DNA of 48,217 nucleotides, from positions 1-48,217 of the forward strand of contig NZ_AXAR01000022.1 of NCBI RefSeq assembly GCF_000472905.1, in the 5' to 3' direction. Below the pieces are notes generated by a model. The model had not been told where the DNA came from and searched no databases. It saw only the letters and a list, made by a program, of their open reading frames with translations. Position 1 is the stretch's first letter, and each line of letters starts with the position of its first letter. Both the position numbers and the translations under genes were made by a program. Positions 25,225 through 35,094 of the stretch are shown in pieces. This DNA is from Alicyclobacillus pomorum DSM 14955. Lineage in GTDB: Bacteria; Bacillota; Bacilli; Alicyclobacillales; Alicyclobacillaceae.

Positions 25225-25653
25225 TTACTCTTTTAAAAAGGGACTGATTTGTGCGATCAGGCTTTTAAGATGGGTCGCTGCCTCGCCATAGGTCTCCTTG
25301 GCTTGTCGATTCTCAGTTTGCAGAGCGAACATCTCGAGATCTGCTTGGATTTTTTGCAAGGATGCTGCCAGTAAAGGTTTTTCCTTAATTGGCGGCTCCT
25401 TTTGCACATCCTTATAGAGGTCAACGTACACATTTCCATTTGAGTCCACTTGTGCAATAAATACGTCTCTGAAATCTGATGCACCCTGCTTCATGATTTC
25501 TCCCAGCAACCATTCCCTTGTATAACCGAAATGTTGTAAGGACTTTTCCATGACGTGCCCGTCAATGATGAGCAGTCTGGATTCATTCTCTGAAATGACT
25601 TGTATCCCGGCATCTTTGGGAGTCAGCGGTTGTAACTCGGTCTTCTTCGCCAA
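25225..25653 (-). pseudogene. Isolated C-terminal domain of YetF/DUF421 protein
   Basis: The 142-residue frame matches the cytoplasmic DUF421 domain of YetF-like proteins: LLIIDGHVMEKSLQHFGYTREWLLGEI...DFRDVFIAQVDSNGNVYVDLYKD. The family normally has three N-terminal membrane segments, absent here. The TTG at 25653 has no ribosome binding site, and the DNA upstream does not encode membrane helices in any frame. YetF domains occur in proteins affecting spore or membrane functions. Best read as a 5'-truncated remnant. Confidence 0.6.
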
Positions 25654-26145
25654 GATAATGGATAGAGTTAGGTTCCGTGCATTCGTCGTGAAGAGCTAAT
25701 TCTGACTAACGGTATGTAACTTTCATTTCCCATGACCAATTCTAGCAGATAATTACCTGGTACCAAAGAGTCGTACTTTATTGCATATAATTTGTATTTT
25801 GTTACAGAAATAGGACAAATATTATTCCGCTCATCGAGAGTGAGGCGATATGCCGAATTCCCGTGGTTCTTGAAGCCGGTCACTCCTTACGAGGGATGTC
25901 AAATACGTTGCATGGGTTAAATAATCTGGAGGCCTATCTTAGTTTAGATGAAGATGGATGACTGTAAAACAATAACAATTCAGGGAGAAACAACAATTTA
26001 AATAAACCGAAAAAATGGTATCTGTAGTCGGTTTTTGGGGAACACGCGAGAAGCTACGGTACTGTCGTGAGCGAGGATCCACTTGAGCCGTCCAAAGCTA
26101 GGCCAGCCAACGAAGAAACCCGTCTAGGTCCCGGGCGGGCTACTT
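25654..26145. other. Mostly gene-free boundary region
   Basis: A 71-codon minus-strand frame (25668-25883) with only a GTG touching AAGGA is not convincing. Otherwise no gene; a terminator lies at 26004-26037. Confidence 0.35.
26004..26037 (+). terminator. Rho-independent terminator
   Basis: AAACCGA (26004-26010) pairs with TCGGTTT (26028-26034), followed by TT. No plus-strand gene precedes it. Confidence 0.5.
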
Positions 26146-26313
26146 TCAGGAAGCGATGTTTTTCAGAACGTCTTCTTTCGGTCTCCGAACGATAGTCGTC
26201 TTTGCAGGAATCATAATCGGCTCACCGGTTTGAGGATTGTGACCCCTGCGTGCGCTCCGTTCCGTAATCTTCAGCGTACCGATGGCACCTCCGTTGATTT
26301 TTACCCTTTTCAC
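26146..26313 (-). pseudogene. Truncated HU/IHF-family DNA-binding protein
   Basis: 55 codons matching the beta-arm and C-terminus of HU: VKINGGAIGTLKITERSARRGHNPQTGEPI, then IPAKTTIVRRP. The N-terminal helices (about 40 residues) are absent: an in-frame TAG directly precedes the GTG at 26313. Lies at the left margin of the conjugation module, suggesting a breakpoint here. Confidence 0.75.
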
Positions 26314-26350
26314 CTATGTGGCATTGTACGACAAAATTGGTCTCTAACAT

Positions 26351-26410
26351 GTATCTCTGTAGGTATCTCTGTGGGTATCCATCTGAGTGTCTCTGTGACT
26401 ATCCTTACAT
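26351..26410 (+). repeat. Degenerate 12-bp tandem repeat, five units
   Basis: Units GTATCTCTGTAG, GTATCTCTGTGG, GTATCCATCTGA, GTGTCTCTGTGA, CTATCCTTACAT follow each other at exactly 12-bp spacing. It sits between the HU fragment and the terminator of the conjugation operon. Could be an iteron array, a recombinase arm site or coding relic. Confidence 0.65.
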
Positions 26411-26411
26411 A

Positions 26412-26438
26412 TAAAAAATCCCTTACGGCTGTAAGGGA
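26412..26438 (-). terminator. Terminator of the conjugation operon
   Basis: On the minus strand TCCCTTAC-AGCC-GTAAGGGA then TTTTTTAT, 40 bases after the stop of the last gene (26481). Confidence 0.88.
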
Positions 26439-26480
26439 AATTAAAAAGACTTTATGCCTTCCGCTATACGTAAGCCATTT

Positions 26481-27275
26481 TTATAATGCCTGTTCGCTGG
26501 CCTCTCTCACTGTCTGTTTTCCGCCTCCTAACCAGTCCTGTTCCTCTCCTTCCGTGAAGAATAAATGTTGCATGTCATCAGGTAGAGCGATCTGTTTTCG
26601 TAATGCTATATACACTCTCTGGAGGAAGTTCTTACGGGCCTCGGTGGGAGTTACCCATACCACGGGTTTCATGTGCTTACCCAGTTCTTTGTGCAAGTTG
26701 GCATAGGCGCGGAACTTACCTTCCAGCTTTGCGGTCGATTCCGTGGCGTTGTCATATTCAATCCACGCGGAACGACCTCCATTAACACCAACTGCCGCGT
26801 CTGGACGTACGACTCGACTTTTTTCCGATTCTCCGTTTCCATACAGGCGACGAGACAGAGCTATTTCTTCCGTAATCTCACGCGAGGATAGCCACGTTAC
26901 ATTCTGTCGGCCGTAGCGTTGCACAGTTCGCACCGCAATATTGTTGATTCCCATGTAGTGCGCTAACTGACCTTCCGGGGCCACTCGCACACGATGCTCG
27001 ATTCCAAGCATGTCGTAAACGTATCTAACGCCAGTCACGGTTAGGGAATAAACCATGAATCTAAAGCGAGGACCCGGCAAGAATCGATGCCGAATCATCG
27101 GTTCTTCCTCGGTACCTGCCTTTTTGTATATCCGTCTAAAGCAATACGCGACTTTCGTATCGGTCCATCCCGTCAATATCTTTATTTGTTCGCGGGTAAG
27201 CATCCCGCCATCAAACAACATCCCCAATACCTGTTCCTCGGGCTTGAACGGTAACTCGGGCCACTTTAGAATCAT
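26481..27275 (-). CDS. Replication-relaxation family protein
   Basis: 264 residues. An N-terminal winged helix (EEQVLGMLFDGGMLTREQIKILTG) is followed by an alpha/beta domain with RPDAAVGV and AWIEYDNATES, the PDDEXK-nuclease-like pattern of the replication-relaxation family (Pfam PF13814), reported for Gram-positive plasmids where it is needed for plasmid replication and DNA relaxation. ATG at 27275 with GAGGTGAT upstream. Directly follows the coupling ATPase (9 bp), last gene of the operon. It is the only candidate here for the DNA-processing (relaxase) role. Confidence 0.8.
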   Translation of the reverse strand: MILKWPELPFKPEEQVLGMLFDGGMLTREQIKILTGWTDTKVAYCFRRIYKKAGTEEEPMIRHRFLPGPRFRFMVYSLTVTGVRYVYDMLGIEHRVRVAPEGQLAHYMGINNIAVRTVQRYGRQNVTWLSSREITEEIALSRRLYGNGESEKSRVVRPDAAVGVNGGRSAWIEYDNATESTAKLEGKFRAYANLHKELGKHMKPVVWVTPTEARKNFLQRVYIALRKQIALPDDMQHLFFTEGEEQDWLGGGKQTVREASEQAL

Positions 27276-27284
27276 GCAATCACC

Positions 27285-29723
27285 TCACAGGGAAAATAGA
27301 ACGTCATCTTCGGATTCCGGCTCTTCTTCTCGCTTTTCCTGTTGCAACGGTGTTTTCGTCATCAGATAGTCGTCCAGTTCCGCGTCGATATCCTTTATGG
27401 ATCGACCGTCGCGGGCTTGTAACTCCCGGGCCTTCTCCAGTGCCAGCCTTGTAGCCTGTTCGATCTCCCGGGGATTGTCTTTGTTCACGGGTTTTCCTCC
27501 CGGTAAGTACATATACGGTGGGGGTACAGTCACCTCTAGGCTTCTCGGTTGACCATTGATTTTGGTGTAAACCGCAACCGTGCGCTCGGGCAGACCCTGC
27601 AAATAGGAGCGCTCAAAGTACCCATTTGTCATAGCCGCAACACTGGCCGCAGCGTCTGTCCCTTGGGCGCACGAGAAGATGTTCTGCACGTTGTTTTTGA
27701 CAGCGAGTTTTAGCCAGTCAGCGAATTGTTCAACGAACTGGGTACTCAGGCCGAGGGACAATCCGAATTTCCGGTCCTCCGCAATGATTTTTTCCTCTAC
27801 CGGGATCTGTACCTTGTGAGCCTCGTCAACTATAAGGAAGTGCGTCATGGAGCCAACTTGCCTTGTCTGCGCGGCCCTATGGTACTGCGTAATCAGAAAT
27901 CCGGCAGCGAGCTTCATTTGCTCTTTGCCAACTCCGAGGACATCCCAAAAGAAAATGTGGCCTTCGTCCATGTAGCGTTTGAGGTCTAGGCTAAACTCGC
28001 GCTGTCCAAACATACGGCGCATGGCCTTATTTGAGATAAACGGATTCAGACGGTTCAACAGCGGTCCCATCGCCTTCTCGATATTGCCCTCAATCGCCGG
28101 GAATTCTCGTTCCCAAAACATGCGGAGAACTGAGTCATGTACATGCGCGAGTACACGTTCGCGGAATCTCTCGTCAGTAAACAGCGGGATTAGGCCGACA
28201 ATGGTATGGGCCTGTGATTCGTCCTCCAGCAACGTCCGCAGCCCGTTTCTCAGCAGTCGGTCCATCTGCGGCGTGTCGCCACCGTAGGCGAATTTGAGCA
28301 ATTCCATCGCTTCTTCCGCCAAGTCGTCGGCAGATGTTCCCGGAGCCCTATAAAGCAGGTTCAGGCCGATAGGATGCTCCGAGTTTTTGAGCGATACATA
28401 GTGAACCTTACTCCACTGTTCGTCTGTCAGGCCCGCGTTCAACATACGGGTAAGCAATATCACGATGGTTTCCTGCGCCGGGTCTATCAAGCTAAACCCC
28501 GGGGAACACGGAGACGATTTCCACTGCTGGATTAACGAATCGCACATAGCCACTAATTCCGAGGATTTACCCGAGCCAGTCATGCCCGTAAGCAGGAAGT
28601 GCTTCTGGAACTCTTTGAACGGAATCGCCACTTGCCTTTCCTTCTGAACGGGGTGCTTCATCACTCCGATATACACGCCCTGGTTCAGCTCGCCATCCTT
28701 CAACGTCTGCGCGTGTTCACGTACAGATGGGATGTACTGAAAGACCGGATTGCGCGAGTCGGGAATATGCCACAGGCAAGCCAATTCCGGGGCCGTGAGT
28801 ATCATTTCATGAAATCTTGGAGGTCGGCCTGACCGTATGCTTTCCGCAGCCTTTTTCCCACGAAAATAGCGGTTTTCCGTGAGGTAGTTGTACGATTGCC
28901 AGTCCATAAAGCCGTTGACCATCGACCGCAAGCGGGAGTTCGCAACTGCTTTCACATACTTCTCCTGTCCTTTATCTGGAGTGGCGCATACTCCAAGTCG
29001 AATCCACGTTTGAAAACCGAACTCCTGACCCGTATATCGGCGGCGAACTGACTGGACGCGGTTCTGGTCTTGCGGGTCTAGATCCGACATCTTTGTTTGT
29101 TTCGTGGTCTTCTTAGGAGGGGTCCCGTGGCCGTCGCTTACAAGGTCTCGGGCGACCTCGTGTCCTAAGTGTGCCAAACGATCCAATGGGTCAATCCGCT
29201 GGTCTCCTTGCTTGCTCACGGCGCGTTCGGTACGCTTCACAACGTTGTACAGCGTTCTGTGAGACGCAGGGGAAATGACGACATCGAGAACAGTTTCTTC
29301 GTTGCTTTCCGCGCCAACCCCCATACCGTACAGAATCGACGGGAGCGGGTCTCCATCCTTTAGCGTTCCAAGGGGAAGGCCCTTGCGGTCTCCTTTTTGC
29401 CCGAGTTTCAGGAACGTGCCCATGTATACGCGCTGTAAAAAGTCCATATACTCGGGCTGTACTTCTGCACGTTCCAGTTGAGGAAAGGACGAAAGAAACG
29501 CGGCAGAAAAGCCTTGCATCCTGTCTTCGGCAATCCCCATGTACCACTCGACCTCTCCCGCTGTCGTCTTGCGGAAAATGGAGCGAAACATGGTTTGCCC
29601 TTTGCGAAGTGCTTGCACCATAGGCCGCTGGAATCCCCACAACTTGTTCAGGAACTGCGTTACTTGGCCCGAGTGAAGTTGATGATTGTCTTTCGGTAGA
29701 ATCCGAAGGTAACGCCAATCCAT
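27285..29723 (-). CDS. VirD4/HerA-like conjugation ATPase
   Basis: 812 residues. A P-loop GMTGSGKSSELV lies mid-protein, with Walker B THFLIVDEAHK near residue 630, and a long N-terminal region of about 350 residues without clear membrane helices. This matches the coupling/HerA-type ATPases of Gram-positive conjugation systems that deliver DNA to the transfer channel. The ATG at 29723 has GGAGG 8 bases upstream. Acidic C-terminal tail (REEEPESEDD). Sits between the transglycosylase and the replication-relaxation gene. Confidence 0.82.
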   Translation of the reverse strand: MDWRYLRILPKDNHQLHSGQVTQFLNKLWGFQRPMVQALRKGQTMFRSIFRKTTAGEVEWYMGIAEDRMQGFSAAFLSSFPQLERAEVQPEYMDFLQRVYMGTFLKLGQKGDRKGLPLGTLKDGDPLPSILYGMGVGAESNEETVLDVVISPASHRTLYNVVKRTERAVSKQGDQRIDPLDRLAHLGHEVARDLVSDGHGTPPKKTTKQTKMSDLDPQDQNRVQSVRRRYTGQEFGFQTWIRLGVCATPDKGQEKYVKAVANSRLRSMVNGFMDWQSYNYLTENRYFRGKKAAESIRSGRPPRFHEMILTAPELACLWHIPDSRNPVFQYIPSVREHAQTLKDGELNQGVYIGVMKHPVQKERQVAIPFKEFQKHFLLTGMTGSGKSSELVAMCDSLIQQWKSSPCSPGFSLIDPAQETIVILLTRMLNAGLTDEQWSKVHYVSLKNSEHPIGLNLLYRAPGTSADDLAEEAMELLKFAYGGDTPQMDRLLRNGLRTLLEDESQAHTIVGLIPLFTDERFRERVLAHVHDSVLRMFWEREFPAIEGNIEKAMGPLLNRLNPFISNKAMRRMFGQREFSLDLKRYMDEGHIFFWDVLGVGKEQMKLAAGFLITQYHRAAQTRQVGSMTHFLIVDEAHKVQIPVEEKIIAEDRKFGLSLGLSTQFVEQFADWLKLAVKNNVQNIFSCAQGTDAAASVAAMTNGYFERSYLQGLPERTVAVYTKINGQPRSLEVTVPPPYMYLPGGKPVNKDNPREIEQATRLALEKARELQARDGRSIKDIDAELDDYLMTKTPLQQEKREEEPESEDDVLFSL

Positions 29724-29736
29724 ATACACAACCTCC

Positions 29737-30741
29737 TTATTGCGCCCATTTCGGCGTTGAAATTCCTAGCATCTGCAACGGGTTTTGTGGACCTGTCACG
29801 TTGATGTTTCCGGTTGTGAAGCCTATCACCGAGCCAGCCTTTACGTCGCTCCCGTTATTGGTCCACGCCACAACGCCTCCCGAGAATTTGAGCGTCCCGG
29901 CCCCGGTGTCTAGTGAGATGGAATCACCCGAGCTTCCGTACTGGATGGAAAGCGTACCGTCGACAGGCGCGATTATCGGGTCCCACGCTGGCGCCGATAA
30001 TGTGATGTTGTTCCCGTTGTTTTGACTCAACTTTGAATTCGTGCCGCCAAGGAACCAGTAACCGTTTCCGGCCTTTTGCGGCGGCGTCGTGGCTATAAAC
30101 CCTTCTGTGTAGCCGAAAACCGTGTTCACGTACGCCTGTGTCTCCGACCCGTACCAAAAACACGCGAGACTCCAACGATGTCCATACTGGTTGTAAAGCT
30201 GTCTCAGGTACGTGGCCGCTGCCATCGCCGCATCGGCAGGGTCAAACGGGCTTGCTGAGCCATCCCCGTTTGCGTCTACGCCGTATCCTCCGTACTGCTT
30301 GATGCGTGATGGGTTTGTGTCGAATGTGGAGTTGTTCGAGTACGGGTTTGCCCATCCAGACCATGAAGCGGGTTCAAACTGAAACATCCCTGCGGCGTGC
30401 GTTCCAGGCGCGTAGTTCGTGGCGTCCGGCCTAAATCCAGACTCGGTTTCCGCTTCCCCGGCAAGTAGCTGTAATGGCACACGTTCTGCCATAGCGGCGT
30501 GCTGTAAGTCGGGTAGATACTTGGCCGGAATAACGCCGGGCTTTACCGCGACAGGCCCGTTCCAGTCTCCCGGAAGCGGCATGTTTGCAACAGCGTCAAA
30601 TGCTTGTGGGTCAAGAATCGTTAAGAATGTGACCAATGACATGAAAGGCAGGAGGATGAAAGGAGAAATCGCGAGACCCGCAATGAGAACGGTTTTACCC
30701 GGATTCGCCTTTACCCACCGCAATACCACGGCTTCCAGCAA
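29737..30741 (-). CDS. VirB1-like lytic transglycosylase
   Basis: 334 residues: one N-terminal membrane helix (VLIAGLAISPFILLPFMSLV), then an SLT-type transglycosylase domain with the catalytic Glu in AGEAETESGF (about residue 98), GMFQFEPASWSGW and YLRQLYNQYG. It opens peptidoglycan for the conjugation channel. The last 100 residues look like a degenerate lysostaphin-type beta domain (IIAPVDGTLSIQYG... GSVIGFTTG) without the His residues of active M23 peptidases. TTG at 30741 chosen for AGGAGG 7 bases upstream. A terminator (30778-30800) precedes it. Confidence 0.85.
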   Translation of the reverse strand: MLEAVVLRWVKANPGKTVLIAGLAISPFILLPFMSLVTFLTILDPQAFDAVANMPLPGDWNGPVAVKPGVIPAKYLPDLQHAAMAERVPLQLLAGEAETESGFRPDATNYAPGTHAAGMFQFEPASWSGWANPYSNNSTFDTNPSRIKQYGGYGVDANGDGSASPFDPADAAMAAATYLRQLYNQYGHRWSLACFWYGSETQAYVNTVFGYTEGFIATTPPQKAGNGYWFLGGTNSKLSQNNGNNITLSAPAWDPIIAPVDGTLSIQYGSSGDSISLDTGAGTLKFSGGVVAWTNNGSDVKAGSVIGFTTGNINVTGPQNPLQMLGISTPKWAQ

Positions 30742-30777
30742 AGGAATCACCTCCTACTAAGCGGCTTTGAACGGCAA

Positions 30778-30800
30778 TAAAAAAGACCCCGAGCGGGGTC
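30778..30800 (-). terminator. Intra-operon terminator before the transglycosylase gene
   Basis: Minus strand GACCCC-GCTC-GGGGTC then TTTTTTATT. The stem overlaps the stop codon of the VirB6-like gene (30799-30801). Confidence 0.85.
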
Positions 30801-32592
30801 ATCTTATCGGCCTAAATCGACGAACGGGCCGATTGTTTTGCGGTTGTTGTGTCGTAGATACCTGAACCTTTCTCGCCACCATCTTTGGCGCTGGCTTTTC
30901 GGTTTTCGGCGGATTCTGCGACATCGTTGCGACCTTTTCCTTCAAAGCCGATTGACCGGATTTCACGCGATATACCTTTGGTGGTTCTGAACTATCCCTT
31001 TGAACCGGGGGAGCGATATCGCGCACTCTCTTTCGTATCGGCTTCTCATTCTTGGTTTGGCTCTGCTCTGTGAAACTTTTATTTTCACTGACGAAGTGAG
31101 CCATAACACCTTTCGTCACAGGCTTTACTGGACGTTTCGGTTTTGCGTCATCCACAACACGCTCCGTATTTGTGGGACGCAAGCGACCTGCCAACGCGCC
31201 TTTTGTAGCGGTCTTGGTATCGCTTTGTGCCTGTACGCCAGTGGGTTCAGTTGCCGCTTTCCTGTTGTGTATCTGCGCGATTTTCCGAGCCATGTTGCGA
31301 ACTGGCGCGGTTCCGCGTTGAGCCTCAATCTTGGCCTTTTGAATTTGCTCTTTCCAAGACCACTGATATTCTTTCGGAAGTCGGCTCGATATCGCTTTGA
31401 TGAACCAACCACGGTAGATAATCGCCATCACGCAGATTACGCTATTGATCATCAATCCGACCATCATCGTTCCGTAGTTCGCCGAGAATAAGGCGTTTGA
31501 CACGAGCTCCAAGACCAACAGCGTAATCCCGAGATACATGGCATGCAGAACCTTGGAGATAAGCACCCCGGCTGTGTTTTTAAGCGTCTTGAAAAAGTAA
31601 TTCCATCCGTAGTCCGGGATAATCCCGAGCGGAAACGTCACCGCGAGCTTCAACACCAAGAAGATAAACCCGAACGTAAACGCTAGGAGAAGGCAACCCA
31701 TGAGCCCCACAAAGATGATGGGTGGCAGAATCGCCAACGGGAAGAACACATAGAACGCAGCCTCTGCCAATCGTGCAGATGGGTCAGGATTCGCGTTTGC
31801 GTACGCTCCCGCCCGCTGAGTGCTCGTGTCGTAAAGGATTCCGGCCAGATTGCTTCGTGCGTCTCCGCCTTCCTCGTGACTGAGCATCAGATTGACCCAG
31901 TTATCAGTTGGCTTGATGGTTTGCTGTTTCCCGTTGTCATCCTTCCATGTCTTCCCGACTTCCTGCTTGCTCACGTTGTAGTCTGACAGGTTCGGGCTTG
32001 CCTTACCGAATTCGCCTTGCTCCCACGGGGTTAACACGTACTGGTCCCAAATCACTGAAAGCGTGTTGTTGATATTCGGATTCACGCCGACTGTTCCCGT
32101 GGCCGCTTGGCCTATCTCTGACGCCGTATTGAGCATCCAGCCGGACATTGCATCGTCAAACGTCGTCAGTTGCTTCATGACGGGCGCGAAGTTCGTGTAG
32201 AAGTACATCGCCATGCCCGTTATCACAACAAACATCGTGATAATTTGCATTACCGATGCGTGATGCGCCCGGACGAAGCGATACAGCAGGAACAACGCGA
32301 CGATTGAGACCATGGCAGGGAACAGCGGCAAGAACACCGAACTGTAACCCTTATGGAGCAAGTTCCCGATTTCCTGTTCCACCGGGTTCAGCAACGAGCT
32401 TGGGTCGATAGAGAATTGCAGGAACGAAAGCAAGGTGTTGAAACTCATCGTCCCAAGCGTAAAAACGAAGTTGGCGACATCGTTTAACGCGCCCGGGACT
32501 ACACCGCTCAACGGATTAAGTGTCTTCCACGCGCTAGGCGGGATGTAGTCCCACTGGTACGCTGTAGGCGGGTACTGATTCCACGGAATCAA
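30799..32592 (-). CDS. VirB6/TrbL-like polytopic membrane protein
   Basis: 597 residues. About seven or eight membrane segments in residues 40-405 (e.g. VFLPLFPAMVSIVALFLLYRF, ILPPIIFVGLMGCLLLAF, YLGITLLVLELVSNALF) and a long basic cytoplasmic tail rich in Lys/Pro/Arg (about 410-597). This is the size and layout of the inner-membrane channel protein of Gram-positive type IV secretion systems. The TTG start at 32592 overlaps the VirB4 stop by 4 bases (TTGA), with GGTGGCGGTGAG upstream. Confidence 0.8.
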   Translation of the reverse strand: MIPWNQYPPTAYQWDYIPPSAWKTLNPLSGVVPGALNDVANFVFTLGTMSFNTLLSFLQFSIDPSSLLNPVEQEIGNLLHKGYSSVFLPLFPAMVSIVALFLLYRFVRAHHASVMQIITMFVVITGMAMYFYTNFAPVMKQLTTFDDAMSGWMLNTASEIGQAATGTVGVNPNINNTLSVIWDQYVLTPWEQGEFGKASPNLSDYNVSKQEVGKTWKDDNGKQQTIKPTDNWVNLMLSHEEGGDARSNLAGILYDTSTQRAGAYANANPDPSARLAEAAFYVFFPLAILPPIIFVGLMGCLLLAFTFGFIFLVLKLAVTFPLGIIPDYGWNYFFKTLKNTAGVLISKVLHAMYLGITLLVLELVSNALFSANYGTMMVGLMINSVICVMAIIYRGWFIKAISSRLPKEYQWSWKEQIQKAKIEAQRGTAPVRNMARKIAQIHNRKAATEPTGVQAQSDTKTATKGALAGRLRPTNTERVVDDAKPKRPVKPVTKGVMAHFVSENKSFTEQSQTKNEKPIRKRVRDIAPPVQRDSSEPPKVYRVKSGQSALKEKVATMSQNPPKTEKPAPKMVARKVQVSTTQQPQNNRPVRRFRPIR

Positions 32593-35093
32593 CTCACCGC
32601 CACCTGCCTTCTGCGGGCCTGACCGGGTGTCGTACTGAACACTTCTTTCAGGCTTTCCGGCAGAATGTCAATCTGGATTTCACCGACTCTCCCGAGCGGG
32701 TCACGTACTATGCCGCGTCCTTTCTCGTAGGCGGAGAATGTTTTCTGCCAATCCTCGTCTGTCGGCAAGTTGAGGATTTCTACGGCGTGTTTCACTTGGA
32801 TGCGACTCTCCAGCTTGAAGAAGAACATCCAACCAAGGTTCGCCGTGATGTCGTCGTTCTCGTCCTTCGGCAGTAGCACGTCCGGGTTTTGTACGCCAAG
32901 GATGAGGATTAGATTCATGGCGCGTCCCATCAGCAGAACCTTGTTGATTAGCGCACGGCCTTCGGGTATTGCCCGCAGCATCCACGCCTCGTCAATCAAG
33001 AAGAATTTGATGGTGTTTATGTCCGACTCCATCAGCTTTTTAAGGCCGATCTGCGTGGATAGGTACAGCATCGACACCGCGAAACGCTGGCTGTCACGCC
33101 ATTTGTCCGGGTTCGTTTGCGAAGCGTCAGGGAAATCAAGACCCAACAGGCTTTGCACAACCAATCGTGCGGACGCAACCGAGCGGGATATACCGTCCTT
33201 ACCGAACACGCAAGACTTCACCGGGTCCGTACGATACTGCTCCAAGAGCCGGATAAACAGCTTCCCGACCCTTTGCTCTTCCGGGTCATCGGATTCGTTG
33301 ACTTGTTCCTCTAGGCACTGGATGAACGTATCCATGTCCCATGTGTCGCCTTGGTACATCCGATGAAGCGCCGCGTCTATTACGATGGACCCGTATTTGT
33401 CCTCTCGGCTGCTAGATATGTTGAACAGAATCGACAGCCAGCTTTGCGCGATAGCCCGACAGTCGTGCGCGGTTTTCGCCAATCGGAACGGGCTGAACGC
33501 CGCGTCTGAATCCGACCCATACCGCAACCAGTACGCTTCATCCTGCCACTTGTCGTAAAGGCTCCAGTATTCGTCCTGCTTAGGGTCTAGGACGAATCCC
33601 ACGCCTCCCATAGCGAGGATGTGGTCACCGATGTACTTCGCTGTCATGGACTTACCAGACCCGAGCGTACCAACCAAGGCAATAGATCCCGTGTGGTTCA
33701 GTACCGTCATCGGTCTTTCCGGCGCCATGAATACCGGTTTGCCGCTACCGAGCAAGTGACCGAGCAACATCCCTTCCGGGTCCCCTAGTGCGCTCGTTCC
33801 CAAAGGCGCGGCACAGGACAGCACTCTCGGTTCGGCTGGCACGTTCCAATGGACGCCACCGACCGTACAGGGGAAGAATGCTCGCCACAGCGCAATTGCA
33901 TCGCCCGGAGGATGTACGGGCTTTGCGTACCCGTCGTAGGCGTTAATCAGGATTTCCTCTCGCTCGATTAGCGTGTCCTCGTTATCCGCACCAATCGCGA
34001 GGAATGCCTGGAATTCGACAAGCGGCATGCGCTTCAGCTTTTGCTCTAGAACTGGTGCATCTGCAAGACCGTCCTCGAGGTCGAGCGATAACTCGCCATC
34101 CTTCTCGAATTCTTCCCACTGGTCTAAGGCCGCGCCTTTCTTGCGTCGAACCTTACCACGCGCCAAATGCCCGGGCGTTACCTCGAAATGCACACAGGCG
34201 TCAATCGGGAAGTCCAGCCGTTCCAGCGGATAGTAAAGCCACTCGTCACCGAAGTCCTCGATGGAGTCTGTGAAGTTCGCCAACGCCATGATGGACTGAT
34301 AACTGACTCGCTTGTTGATATGCACTATCCTCAGCCGAAACAGGTCCTCTTTAACGTAGGCGGACGCTATATCAATCATCGTGGAACGGTAAGGCCGTTT
34401 GGATTTCCGCCCGCGTCTCATGGAGGTTGCTGTCGCCAGTTCCTTCGGCATCCTGCTTGGCGGTTCTTCGAGACCCCTGAAATATGGTTTTCGGTGTAGC
34501 CATTCGATGTCGGCAGGACTCGCACGCTGTACCGAGCCGCCCATCGCGGCGTTTAGTTTCGCCAACAACTGTCTGTCTGCAATCTCGGCCGTTTCAATGA
34601 GATGCACCGGGATCTCTCGTCCTACGCCAAACACTCTGTCCTTTAGGTAAGCAAGACCTCCAAGAACCTGTTGCGCCACTTGTGACATGGACCGTTTGAT
34701 ATGCTCAGAGTCCGAAAGGGCCGTGTCGATACGAAACCCTGCCACCGATGTACGCAGCGGAAGGACGAGATACACTTCCCGGTCGTACGCCTGACGGAAC
34801 GCCAACTCTTCAATCGCGGCGTCAACATGCGCTTGCCATTCTTCGCTATCGGATCGGGAGCGCATGTGTTCTTCCAACTGCCTGAGTGACTTTTGCCTTG
34901 CAACACTCAGCAACATGCCTTGCCCGCTATACATGTGCAGGAACCGTTCAAACCTCTCGGAAACCGACCACTGCTCATTCTGTCCCCGATGTTCATACGG
35001 GAACTGGGGTAACCGATACACGCCCCAAACGCGGCCCCGCGAGTCGAATATCCGGTTTTCGTGCCAGTGTATAGCCGGGAAAAGTTGAGCCAC
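32589..35093 (-). CDS. virB4: VirB4-family conjugation ATPase
   Basis: 834 residues. P-loop GTLGSGKSMTAKYI near residue 475, Walker B TIKFFLIDEAWML near 710, and the long N-terminal VirB4 region. It powers assembly of the conjugation channel at the membrane. The GTG at 35093 has GGGAGGTG 6-8 bases upstream; the longer frame is rejected because it runs through the hairpin that holds that site. Translationally coupled to the next gene. Confidence 0.92.
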   Translation of the reverse strand: MAQLFPAIHWHENRIFDSRGRVWGVYRLPQFPYEHRGQNEQWSVSERFERFLHMYSGQGMLLSVARQKSLRQLEEHMRSRSDSEEWQAHVDAAIEELAFRQAYDREVYLVLPLRTSVAGFRIDTALSDSEHIKRSMSQVAQQVLGGLAYLKDRVFGVGREIPVHLIETAEIADRQLLAKLNAAMGGSVQRASPADIEWLHRKPYFRGLEEPPSRMPKELATATSMRRGRKSKRPYRSTMIDIASAYVKEDLFRLRIVHINKRVSYQSIMALANFTDSIEDFGDEWLYYPLERLDFPIDACVHFEVTPGHLARGKVRRKKGAALDQWEEFEKDGELSLDLEDGLADAPVLEQKLKRMPLVEFQAFLAIGADNEDTLIEREEILINAYDGYAKPVHPPGDAIALWRAFFPCTVGGVHWNVPAEPRVLSCAAPLGTSALGDPEGMLLGHLLGSGKPVFMAPERPMTVLNHTGSIALVGTLGSGKSMTAKYIGDHILAMGGVGFVLDPKQDEYWSLYDKWQDEAYWLRYGSDSDAAFSPFRLAKTAHDCRAIAQSWLSILFNISSSREDKYGSIVIDAALHRMYQGDTWDMDTFIQCLEEQVNESDDPEEQRVGKLFIRLLEQYRTDPVKSCVFGKDGISRSVASARLVVQSLLGLDFPDASQTNPDKWRDSQRFAVSMLYLSTQIGLKKLMESDINTIKFFLIDEAWMLRAIPEGRALINKVLLMGRAMNLILILGVQNPDVLLPKDENDDITANLGWMFFFKLESRIQVKHAVEILNLPTDEDWQKTFSAYEKGRGIVRDPLGRVGEIQIDILPESLKEVFSTTPGQARRRQVAVS

Positions 35094-35094
35094 T

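Noticed and set aside
26230-26706. 158-codon plus-strand frame over the tandem repeat
   Set aside because: Runs antisense through the HU remnant, the tandem repeats, the operon terminator and the replication-relaxation gene; no ribosome site.
29191-29718. 175-codon minus-strand frame within the VirD4-like ATPase gene
   Set aside because: Overlaps the ATPase in another frame and has no recognisable motif or coding character.
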